A DNA stretch of 7,815 nucleotides from an uncultured Bacilli bacterium (GCA_947630095.1 CANRGI010000054.1:1-7815), one strand, 5' to 3'. Positions 1 through 6,292 are shown, numbered from the stretch's first letter. The notes: a model not told the origin generated them from the letters alone. Translations and numbers: made by a program.

Positions 1-75
1 TATTGTATGAGATTTCTCTCAATGTATACATTATACATCTTTTTATTTATTTTATCAAGTAGTTTATTTTGTACT
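1..75. other. Left-edge intergenic stretch with two small hairpins
   Basis: No gene can be supported here. Two small inverted repeats are visible: TGAGA/TCTCA (8-12 with 17-21, 4-nt loop) and ATGTATA/TATACAT (22-28 with 32-38, 3-nt loop). The second is followed on the plus strand by a T-rich run from about 40, so it could be a weak plus-strand terminator for a gene left of the window. On the minus strand an ATG at 38-36 opens a frame that runs off the edge, but it has no ribosome site and I do not call it. No convincing terminator for the minus-strand gene ending at 76 was found; only a 5-bp AAGTA/TACTT pairing is present. Confidence 0.3.
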
Positions 76-1050
76 TTATCTTGTTATATTTGTTTCAATA
101 AAATTTTTTAATATATTATAATCATTAATTCCTATTATATTATTTAATATATTACCATTATAAGTTATATAAGCAGTTGGAAAAGTAATATTATCTGTTA
201 TTTTTAGAGTATCATAGATTTTATCTTTGTATATCTTTTTTATTTTATTTATATCAAAATTATATAATTCAAACTCTAATAAACTATCGTCACTTTCTTC
301 TTCTAATCTTTCTAATACATAATAATAATTTCTATTTTCTTCTACACTACCATCATTTAAAAGAGTTATAACATACCTTGGTCTTTTAGTTTCTCTTACC
401 CAGTCATATATATCGTCATTGTCATTATCGTATTCATAATAATCATTAGGAAAATTATCATTATTATCATAGTTATAGTCATAATCGTCATTATAATCAT
501 AAGTATTTTTCTCTATTACCATTTTTTTAGTAGAATTTATATTATCTTTTATTAAATATTCTTCACAGTCTTCCTCATTAAAGCATAGTTTTTCTTCGTC
601 AACGTACACTTTTACTTTAGAGCCACTACTTAAATCTAATTTTATTTTATCATTATCTAATACAGTATACTCTCCTCTTATCACTTCACTATTATCAGTA
701 TTTAAAAAGTCATAATATTCTATCTTATATTCTTCATAATCTATATCTATATTCACCCTGTAGTTTTTAATTATTTCCCCATTTTCAGTTACTACTATAT
801 GATTACCCCAAGAGCCTATGTATTCGTCTTCACCTGCAAGTAAAAATATTAATACAAAGAACGCTATTAAGGCTAAATAGAAAAACAATAAGGAAACTAT
901 AGTTATAATTATTATCTTTTTATTACTATTATTTGGTTTTACTTTTATAGTAACTATACTATTTTCTTTTAATTCTTCTCCACATTTAGAACAATATTTA
1001 GCACCTACTTCTTCTTCATTACCACATTTAGGACATTTTTTTATTTGCAT
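76..1050 (-). CDS. Zinc-ribbon membrane protein with C-terminal thioredoxin-like domain
   Basis: This 324-residue protein starts with a zinc ribbon, CPKC (C6, C9) and CSKC (C20, C23), followed by a basic stretch and one hydrophobic helix at about 46-72. The positive charges before the helix and GEDE after it suggest the N-terminus is inside and the rest outside. Residues 75-170 begin GSW and are rich in beta-type sequence, with a C156/C162 pair that could form a disulfide. Residues 183-216 are a low-complexity Asp/Asn/Tyr linker. Residues 222-322 follow the thioredoxin order (strand YVITLL, helix, strand LLEFELYNFDI, helix, TFPT with a likely cis-Pro P291, strand with YNGN, final helix), but no CXXC is present. 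The start has AGGAAG 7 nt upstream and an extended -10 promoter. Function is unknown. The zinc ribbon is clear from the motif; the thioredoxin-like call is inference from pattern, and a redox role is unlikely. Confidence 0.9.
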   Translation of the reverse strand: MQIKKCPKCGNEEEVGAKYCSKCGEELKENSIVTIKVKPNNSNKKIIIITIVSLLFFYLALIAFFVLIFLLAGEDEYIGSWGNHIVVTENGEIIKNYRVNIDIDYEEYKIEYYDFLNTDNSEVIRGEYTVLDNDKIKLDLSSGSKVKVYVDEEKLCFNEEDCEEYLIKDNINSTKKMVIEKNTYDYNDDYDYNYDNNDNFPNDYYEYDNDNDDIYDWVRETKRPRYVITLLNDGSVEENRNYYYVLERLEEESDDSLLEFELYNFDINKIKKIYKDKIYDTLKITDNITFPTAYITYNGNILNNIIGINDYNILKNFIETNITR

Positions 1051-1063
1051 ACTATCACTTCCT

Positions 1064-1112
1064 ATAAATCTATTATATCATACTTTTTAGTTTTATGATA
1101 AAATATTTTATA
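1064..1112. promoter_or_regulatory. Overlapping divergent promoters (zinc-ribbon gene / rarA)
   Basis: On the minus strand TGATATAAT (1080-1072) is an extended -10 for the zinc-ribbon gene. On the plus strand TGATAAAAT (1096-1104) is an extended -10 for rarA. At 17-bp spacing the -35 position of each falls on the -10 of the other, reading TATCAT in both cases, a poor -35; the TGn motif probably compensates. The arms TATCATA (1076-1082) and TATGATA (1094-1100) form an inverted repeat with an 11-nt gap. Expected transcript starts near 1065 (minus) and 1111 (plus) give very short leaders, both beginning close to the ribosome site. Confidence 0.6.
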
Positions 1113-1121
1113 GGTGGTATT
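1112..1121 (+). promoter_or_regulatory. Ribosome binding site deciding the rarA start
   Basis: AGGTGG at 1112-1117 lies 4 nt before the ATG at 1122 (7 nt if AGG alone is counted). The in-frame ATG at 1095 lies within the promoter and has no such site, so 1122 is the better start. The protein then begins MESLAEKLRPKKL, as RarA proteins normally do. Confidence 0.75.
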
Positions 1122-2318
1122 ATGGAAAGTCTTGCTGAAAAATTAAGACCTAAGAAACTTAGTCAAATAGTCGGGCAAAAACATATTGTAGGAGAAAATA
1201 AAATACTTAATAATTTAGTTAAGAATAAAAAGATTTTTAATATTATTTTTTATGGTAAAAGTGGTATAGGTAAAACTACTTTAGCGCTTACTTTAATGAA
1301 TGAATTAGATAAAAGATATAGATTATTAAATGCGACTATTAATACAAAGAAAGATTTTGAAGTTGTTTTTGAAGAAGCAAAGATGTATGAAGATTTAATA
1401 TTAATAGTAGACGAAATACATAGAATGAATAAAGATAAACAAGATTTACTTTTATCTTTTATAGAAAGTGGTAAACTCACTTTAATAGGGCTTACTAGTT
1501 CTAACCCTTATCACGCGGTTAATCCGGCTATTAGAAGTAGATGTCAATTAATTGAATTAAAAGAAATAAGTGAAGAGGATATATTTGATGCTTTAGATAG
1601 AGTAAAAGACGTGTATACTGATTTAGATATTAGTTATGAAACTAAAAAACATATTGCAAGAATTTCTTCTGGAGATTTAAGATTTGCTTATAATTTAGTA
1701 GAATTTTGTTATAATTCTTTTGGAAATAATTTTAATATAGAAAATATACAAACTATTAATAAACATACTAATATGTATCACGATAAAAATGAAGATGGTT
1801 TTTATGATGTAATAAGTGCTTTACAAAAAAGTATAAGAGGGTCTGACGTAGATGCTTCACTACACTACTTAAGTAGGCTTTTATCTACTGGAGAATATGA
1901 GATATTATTTAGAAGACTATTAGTTATTGCTTATGAAGATATAGGTCTTGCTAACCCTAATTTACCTGGAAGGGTATTAGATGCGATTATATCTAGTGAA
2001 AGATTAGGTATGCCTGAAATGAGTATTCCTCTTACTTTTGCAGTTATCGATATGGCACTTAGTCCTAAAAGTAATACAAGTGAAACTTCTTATATGAATG
2101 CTTTAAATGATTTAAATAAAAATACTGTTATGAGAGTACCTGAACATATAAGAACAAATAGTCCTAATTATAAATACCCTCATAACTATAAAAATAATTA
2201 TGTAAAACAACAATATTTACCTGATAATATTAAAAATAGTATCTATTATAGACCTGGTAAAAACAAATATGAGCAAAGTATGTATGAATATAATAAAAAA
2301 ATAAAATTAGATAGATAG
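1122..2318 (+). CDS. rarA: RarA/MgsA-type AAA+ ATPase, replication-associated
   Basis: RarA (Bacillus YrvN, E. coli MgsA) is a clamp-loader-like AAA+ ATPase that acts at stalled replication forks and in recombination, as a tetramer in characterised members. From the chosen start the protein is 398 residues, slightly shorter than the usual 420-450. It opens with the family motif LRPKKLSQIVGQKHIVG. Walker A is GKSGIGKTT (45-53), where most relatives have GPPGTGKTT. Walker B is LIVDEIH (94-100), sensor 1 is around TSSN (125-128), arginine-finger candidates are R138/R140, and sensor 2 is SGDLR (183-187). The C-terminal tetramerisation region is well conserved: IRGSDVDASLHYLSRLL, RRLLVIAYEDIGLANP, then the terminal YKYPHNY and QQYLP motifs. 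It stands alone on the plus strand, driven by the overlapping divergent promoter, and ends in a terminator shared with tcdA. Assignment is by family motifs and is secure. Confidence 0.96.
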   Translation: MESLAEKLRPKKLSQIVGQKHIVGENKILNNLVKNKKIFNIIFYGKSGIGKTTLALTLMNELDKRYRLLNATINTKKDFEVVFEEAKMYEDLILIVDEIHRMNKDKQDLLLSFIESGKLTLIGLTSSNPYHAVNPAIRSRCQLIELKEISEEDIFDALDRVKDVYTDLDISYETKKHIARISSGDLRFAYNLVEFCYNSFGNNFNIENIQTINKHTNMYHDKNEDGFYDVISALQKSIRGSDVDASLHYLSRLLSTGEYEILFRRLLVIAYEDIGLANPNLPGRVLDAIISSERLGMPEMSIPLTFAVIDMALSPKSNTSETSYMNALNDLNKNTVMRVPEHIRTNSPNYKYPHNYKNNYVKQQYLPDNIKNSIYYRPGKNKYEQSMYEYNKKIKLDR

Positions 2319-2334
2319 TTCTACCTAATTTTTT
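2303..2334. terminator. Bidirectional intrinsic terminator of rarA and tcdA
   Basis: The arms AAAATTAG (2303-2310) and CTAATTTT (2325-2332) make an 8-bp stem. An A/C mismatch follows, then TAG/CTA (2312-2314 with 2321-2323) around a 6-nt loop. On the plus strand the T-run extends to 2334; on the minus strand the A-rich stretch 2294-2306 supplies the U-tract. Both stop codons, TAG at 2316-2318 and the minus TAG at 2327-2325, lie within the hairpin, so one element can end both converging transcripts. Confidence 0.7.
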
Positions 2335-2993
2335 AGTATATCATTAACAATATAATTAGTAATAAGTATACCAGAAGCCGCTGGAACATAACTAGTTGAA
2401 CCTAATATATTACCTTTCATACAATTTTCTGTACTAGATACTACTATTACTTTTTTTTGAATTTTTTTATCTATTTCTTTTCTTAAAGATTTTGCTAATT
2501 TATCATAAGAAGTTTTATCTAGTGAAGTAATACATAATTTAGTTGCATCTAATTTTTTAGCAGTTCCCATTGAAGAAATTATTTTTATATTATTTTTTAT
2601 ACATATTTCTATTAATAACTTTTTAGTTTTTAATGTATCACAAGCATCTATTACATAATCGAATTTAGTTATATCAATATCTTTAATAGTATTATTATCT
2701 AAAAACATATTTAAAGCATTAATATTTATATTATCATTTATTTCTAATGCTCGTTTCTTTGCTTCTTCTACTTTATAATTTCCAATATTATTTTTATTAG
2801 TAATTATTTGTCTATTTAAGTTAGAAAGTTCTATTCTATCATTATCTATAATAGTTATATTTTTTATTCCACTTCTTATAAGCGTTTCAAAAGCATATCC
2901 ACCTACTCCACCTATACCTACTAATAAAATATTAATATTTTCTATTTTTTTAACATTTTCATTACCTATTAAACTAATTAATCTATCTAACAT
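2325..2993 (-). CDS. tcdA: tRNA threonylcarbamoyladenosine dehydratase
   Basis: TcdA (CsdL, Bacillus YrvM) is an E1-like enzyme that uses ATP to cyclise t6A at tRNA position 37 to ct6A. The 222-residue protein shows the nucleotide-binding motif GIGGVG (26-31), an acidic residue at the end of the next strand (IIDND, D50-D52), NLNRQ (58-62, arginine near the phosphates), K74, and VIDACDT (114-120). ISSMGTAKKLD (139-149) and SYVPAASG (201-208) match the family's C-terminal half. It is shorter than the usual 250-270: the segment between SSTEN and the SYVPAASG motif appears reduced by roughly 20 residues, and the lead-in to the first strand is also brief. The start at 2993 has GGAG 5 nt upstream and fits family N-termini. 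The open frame continues up to a GTG at 3062, but that part is the 3' portion of the 6S RNA gene. Whether tcdA is transcribed by read-through from 6S is inference. Confidence 0.93.
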   Translation of the reverse strand: MLDRLISLIGNENVKKIENINILLVGIGGVGGYAFETLIRSGIKNITIIDNDRIELSNLNRQIITNKNNIGNYKVEEAKKRALEINDNININALNMFLDNNTIKDIDITKFDYVIDACDTLKTKKLLIEICIKNNIKIISSMGTAKKLDATKLCITSLDKTSYDKLAKSLRKEIDKKIQKKVIVVSSTENCMKGNILGSTSYVPAASGILITNYIVNDILKN

Positions 2994-3002
2994 ATTTACT
3001 CC
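2994..3002 (-). promoter_or_regulatory. Ribosome binding site deciding the tcdA start
   Basis: GGAG at 3002-2999 lies 5 nt from the ATG at 2993-2991. It separates the true tcdA frame from an in-frame upstream extension whose codons are the 6S RNA 3' arm. Confidence 0.75.
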
Positions 3003-3011
3003 ATTATAAAA

Positions 3012-3170
3012 ACCAAAACAAAGTGTAGTAATAAAACTCGCTTCTGCGAGGTGGTAGTCCACATAATATCCTTTAGGATCTTTAGATAAAATCTAAATAT
3101 TCAACACCAGATACTAATTAGGTCTCCAAATTATATATTTGTCGGTTTATTTGTAACACCTTATCTTGGT
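3012..3170 (-). ncRNA. ssrS: 6S RNA (Bacillus 6S-1/BsrA type)
   Basis: 6S RNA binds housekeeping RNA polymerase by mimicking an open promoter and releases it by templating a short pRNA. The region is non-coding in appearance and richer in G+C than its surroundings. The 5' arm ACCAAGATAAGGTGT (3170-3156) pairs over all 15 positions, with three G-U pairs, with the 3' arm ACACTTTGTTTTGGT (3026-3012), closing an RNA of about 159 nt, at the small end of the family. An AT-rich central part follows the 5' arm. The middle contains TTTAGAT/ATCTAAA and smaller helices, and the 3' side carries the hairpins GTGG-ACTA-CCAC and CTCGC-AGAA-GCGAG. AAACCGAC near nt 23-30 resembles the Bacillus 6S-1 pRNA template. 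A near-consensus promoter starts exactly at the 5' arm. The position next to tcdA and rarA matches bsrA in Bacillus as I recall it. The exact 3' end is uncertain. Confidence 0.85.
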
Positions 3171-3176
3171 AAATTC

Positions 3177-3205
3177 ATTATATCAATAATAATATTAAAT
3201 GTCCA
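3177..3205 (-). promoter_or_regulatory. Strong promoter of the 6S RNA gene
   Basis: TGGACA (3205-3200) and TATAAT (3182-3177) are separated by exactly 17 bp, with 5/6 and 6/6 matches to the sigma-A consensus. Six bases later comes position 3170, the first base of the 6S closing stem, so the predicted transcript start and the RNA end coincide. The -35 element lies inside the last codons of the upstream lipoprotein gene. Confidence 0.85.
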
Positions 3206-3623
3206 CATCTTTTAGTAAATAATCTACAAAATATAGTTGAGTATCATTAGGAAAAGATATAAAGTTAGAAGAATTTACTGGGGTATGAAGATTTAAAGTT
3301 AATAATATATTATCATTTATATCTATAAAATTTAATGTGTATTTAGCGCCTATACTTGGTATTATATCTTCTTTAGTTACTTTTTTAGCATTATATAATT
3401 TATCTATTAACTTATTTAAAATGTCTTTATCACTAACTACTTTTAATTCTTCATTAGACTCATAATCTATTATAGATATAGAAACAGAAGAAGAGATTTT
3501 ATCTATTTTATTTACTTCTATAGTTTCTCTTTCAACTTCACTATCTACCTTTTTAACTATACTTTCTTTATTAGAACACCCGACTAAAAAGATAGTTAAA
3601 AATATTATTATAAATTTTTTCAT
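3195..3623 (-). CDS. Small lipoprotein partnered with the ABC transporter
   Basis: The 142-residue protein begins MKKFIIIFLTIFLVGC, a short basic signal peptide with lipobox LVGC. C16 should be lipidated and the mature protein anchored outside the membrane. The mature part opens with charged, flexible sequence (residues 17-40) followed by an alternating strand/helix domain of about 100 residues (ISIIDYESNEELKVV, DKDILNKLIDKLYNAKKV, AKYTLNFIDINDNILLTLNL, DTQLYFVDYLL). I do not recognise the family. Its start has a perfect AAGGAGGT site at 3635-3628 that overlaps the transporter's TAA stop, with only 10 nt between the genes, so the two are translationally coupled in one operon. An upstream in-frame ATG at 3656 would overlap the transporter and bury the signal peptide, and was rejected. 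No terminator is visible after it; the 6S promoter begins inside its end. A role as accessory or sensing partner of the transporter is inference. Confidence 0.88.
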   Translation of the reverse strand: MKKFIIIFLTIFLVGCSNKESIVKKVDSEVERETIEVNKIDKISSSVSISIIDYESNEELKVVSDKDILNKLIDKLYNAKKVTKEDIIPSIGAKYTLNFIDINDNILLTLNLHTPVNSSNFISFPNDTQLYFVDYLLKDVDI

Positions 3624-3633
3624 AAGTACCTCC

Positions 3634-6243
3634 TTACTTATTATTAATCGCATCAATTGGGTTCATTTTAGCAAGTTTATATATAGATATAAAAGATGTT
3701 ATAAATACTACTAGTATAACTGTTATAATTAAATATATAATCGTATTTATATTAAAGGCTATTGGTTCAATTTGAGAAAATAAATTACGACTTACATATA
3801 TATTAGCATATTTAATGAAGATTAGTTCTAAAATACTAGAAGATATTAAAGAAATTATACCTATTATAAAACTTTCCATATAAAATATTTTAAATGTATC
3901 TATCTTTCTAGCACCTAAGGCTCTTAATATACCTATTTTCTTTTTATTAGCATTTATACTACTACTTATATAATTCATAAATAATACTATACTAAATATT
4001 AAAAATATAATACTTGCATTAAACATAATAGGTTTTATTTTCTTTATAGTTTTATTAACACTTTTAATACTTTCTGTATATATTGTTTTAGTTATATATT
4101 TATCATTAAAAGTATTAAAAACATTTTCTAAATCTTTTTTATTATCTAATTCTATTGATAATTTATTTATTTTTTCATTAGGTACAATATAATCAGTTAC
4201 AATATTTTTATTTACATAAATAAATGAATTATCGCCTACACCTACTATTTTTAAAGTATGAGCGCTTTGGTTTTCTTTACCTGCGAAAGGGCCTATATAT
4301 AAAGTTATTTCACTACCAATTAAACCAAACTCTTGATTTATTTCCATAAGAGTATATTTATAGATGTCCCCTATATTTTTTATATCATAATTAGTAGTTA
4401 AATTTCTATATTCTTTCATTATCCTACTATATGTTTCACTATATTTTTTATTGGTCAAATTATCTAACATAGTAGTATCTATTATTATTTCATTATCTTT
4501 TAGTTCTTTAAAATCTTCAATATTTATTAACTCAATTCCATTGTAATAATGTCTATATGTAGTATTTTGAATAAAATCATTTATCGGTTCTTTTCCATCA
4601 TAATAACTAAAAATGCCATTAAGTTCATATTTAGTACCATTATATTCGTATAAAAATTTATATCTTTCTGTATCTATTGCTGTATTAGGTACAATATTAA
4701 TACTATTTACAAAATTTTCACTTACTATAAAGTAATTCAAGTATTCATAACTTTTATTAATTAATTCTTCATATAATTTTGATATTCTATTATATTCTTT
4801 GACATTGTTGTTTTTTAATTTTTTCTCGTCCTCGTAAGTTATATTTTTAAGTTCTTCAAATTTAGTTAAATCGTCATTTATTATTCCACTTATATGAACG
4901 CTTAAATTTCCAAAAGGAATATCTACTTTAGAATTTATTAATTCTTCGTAACTAGTTGGTTTATAAAGAGTAGTTATTTTTTCTCCTAATTCATTTTCAC
5001 TTATTATATTTATTCCATAATAGATAATATAGTCTGCTAACAACTTATGTATCAAAATTTCTTCATCTTTAGGCATAGTACCTATAATATGAAGTTTTTC
5101 TAGTTCTGTATTGTGAGTTATTATTATATTAGGATCGTATAAATTAACCTTATAAAACATATAATCATTTTCAAGCATATTTAAAGTGATTCTAGGTAAT
5201 TCATTATCACTAGTTAACGTTTCGGCTTTACTAAAATTTAAGTCACTCACTAATTTCACTTCTTCTAAATCAGAGGTAGTAAAATCAGTTAAAAATCTTG
5301 ATGTATCATAGACTTTACCATCTATAGTTTTTAATATTTCAACGTGAGTTACATTATTATTTACCATTGCTTTCGCGTGGGCAGAAGATACATCATAATT
5401 AGTTAGAGACATAGCAAGAGCAAATAAAGATAAAGAGAAAGTTACAAGTATACTAGTTATACATAGTCTTATTTTTTTACTTTTTAAATTTTTAAATGCT
5501 AATATACTTGATTTAGTTAGTGATAATCTAGTCTTTTTAAGTTTTACTTTTTCTTCTTCTTTTTCAATATTATTATAAGTTTCGTCTTTTAAAATTCTTC
5601 CGTCTTTAAGTTCTATTATTCTATCCGCATAGTTAAGGGCTAAGTTTACATCGTGAGTTACTACTATAACTAATTTAGTTTCTGATATACTTTTTAAAAT
5701 CTTTATTACTTCTTCACTACTATTTGTATCTAAATTACCTGTTGGTTCGTCTGCTAGGATAATACTAGGGTTCTTTATAAGGGCACGGGCTATACCTACT
5801 CTTGCTTTTTCTCCACCTGATAATTCATTTATTTTTCTTAAACCTTTACCACTTAAATTAACCATATTAAGTACTTTATCTATTAAATTTTTACTAACTT
5901 TAGTATTATTTAAATGAGAAGAAAGTTCTATATTACTATAGACATTAAAGTCTTCTAATAAATTAAATTCTTGAAATATATTTGCTACATAGTTACTTCT
6001 ATAATAATCTAAGTATTTATCTTTAGAATTATTTAAACATTTACTATGTATAATTATTTCTCCAGAAGTAGGTTTATCTAAAGCACTTAATAAATTAAGT
6101 AATGTACTTTTACCACTTCCACTAGTGCCTACTATAAAAACTAAACCAGCATTAGAGATAGTAAGATTTATTTTATCAAGTCCAATTTCAAAATTATTTT
6201 TACTTGTCTTATAAATTTTACTAACATTTTTTAAAATAATCAT
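3634..6243 (-). CDS. ABC transporter, fused ATPase and FtsX-type permease (MacB-like)
   Basis: This single 869-residue polypeptide joins an ATPase to a permease. The N-terminal cassette (about 1-225) has Walker A GTSGSGKST (39-47), Q-loop Q91 (FQEFNLL), signature LSGGE (141-145), Walker B IILADE (161-166), D-loop near L171-D172 and switch histidine H197, so it should be catalytically active. A charged linker leads to a first membrane helix at about 258-280. A very large extracytoplasmic region (about 281-740) follows, then three helices at about 743-761, 788-810 and 832-855. GILRALGA (771-778) and the final KMNPIDAI are typical FtsX/MacB permease motifs. The one-plus-three topology matches MacB; such proteins work as dimers that couple ATP hydrolysis to movements outside the membrane rather than transport through a central pore. 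No tryptophan occurs in the protein. The start has GAGGTG 5 nt upstream. Substrate is unknown; peptide or antibiotic export or envelope signalling are possible. No two-component regulator lies nearby in the window. Confidence 0.94.
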   Translation of the reverse strand: MIILKNVSKIYKTSKNNFEIGLDKINLTISNAGLVFIVGTSGSGKSTLLNLLSALDKPTSGEIIIHSKCLNNSKDKYLDYYRSNYVANIFQEFNLLEDFNVYSNIELSSHLNNTKVSKNLIDKVLNMVNLSGKGLRKINELSGGEKARVGIARALIKNPSIILADEPTGNLDTNSSEEVIKILKSISETKLVIVVTHDVNLALNYADRIIELKDGRILKDETYNNIEKEEEKVKLKKTRLSLTKSSILAFKNLKSKKIRLCITSILVTFSLSLFALAMSLTNYDVSSAHAKAMVNNNVTHVEILKTIDGKVYDTSRFLTDFTTSDLEEVKLVSDLNFSKAETLTSDNELPRITLNMLENDYMFYKVNLYDPNIIITHNTELEKLHIIGTMPKDEEILIHKLLADYIIYYGINIISENELGEKITTLYKPTSYEELINSKVDIPFGNLSVHISGIINDDLTKFEELKNITYEDEKKLKNNNVKEYNRISKLYEELINKSYEYLNYFIVSENFVNSINIVPNTAIDTERYKFLYEYNGTKYELNGIFSYYDGKEPINDFIQNTTYRHYYNGIELINIEDFKELKDNEIIIDTTMLDNLTNKKYSETYSRIMKEYRNLTTNYDIKNIGDIYKYTLMEINQEFGLIGSEITLYIGPFAGKENQSAHTLKIVGVGDNSFIYVNKNIVTDYIVPNEKINKLSIELDNKKDLENVFNTFNDKYITKTIYTESIKSVNKTIKKIKPIMFNASIIFLIFSIVLFMNYISSSINANKKKIGILRALGARKIDTFKIFYMESFIIGIISLISSSILELIFIKYANIYVSRNLFSQIEPIAFNINTIIYLIITVILVVFITSFISIYKLAKMNPIDAINNK

Positions 6244-6263
6244 AAATTCACCTCTATAGTAAG

Positions 6264-6292
6264 ATTATAGCATAATAATAAATAATTTACTA
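6264..6292 (-). promoter_or_regulatory. Extended -10 promoter of the ABC transporter operon
   Basis: TGCTATAAT (6272-6264) is an extended -10 with a perfect hexamer. The 17-bp-spaced -35 position TAGTAA (6292-6287) matches consensus at only three of six positions. The start would be near 6257, just upstream of the GAGGTG ribosome site (6254-6249). The promoter directly abuts the foldase terminator. Confidence 0.65.

Noticed and set aside
1..38. Minus-strand coding start running off the left edge
   Set aside because: Only 12 codons are visible, with no ribosome site, while every real gene here has a strong one; the same bases form hairpins.
403..504. CRISPR-like or DNA-level repeat array
   Set aside because: The repetition is an imperfect triplet pattern inside an open coding frame, with no spacers or regular unit.
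1095..1121. Upstream ATG adding 9 residues to RarA
   Set aside because: It lies within the promoter, has no ribosome site, and the family N-terminus begins at the ATG at 1122.
1250..1480. 76-residue open frame on the minus strand
   Set aside because: It lies antisense to the conserved Walker A and B region of rarA, with no ribosome site or recognisable protein; it is a shadow of the AT-rich coding strand.
2994..3062. GTG start adding 23 residues to TcdA
   Set aside because: The codons belong to the 6S RNA 3' region, and the ATG at 2993 has a GGAG site and matches the family start.
3012..3190. Riboswitch, T-box, tmRNA or SRP RNA instead of 6S
   Set aside because: None of the conserved cores I know (T-box AGGGUGG, SRP GGAAG tetraloop region, tmRNA TPsiC/CCA end, SAM or FMN cores) is present, and the long closing stem enclosing the whole RNA fits 6S.
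3624..3656. Upstream ATG adding 11 residues to the lipoprotein
   Set aside because: It would overlap the transporter gene and place extra residues before a complete signal peptide; AAGGAGGT points to 3623.
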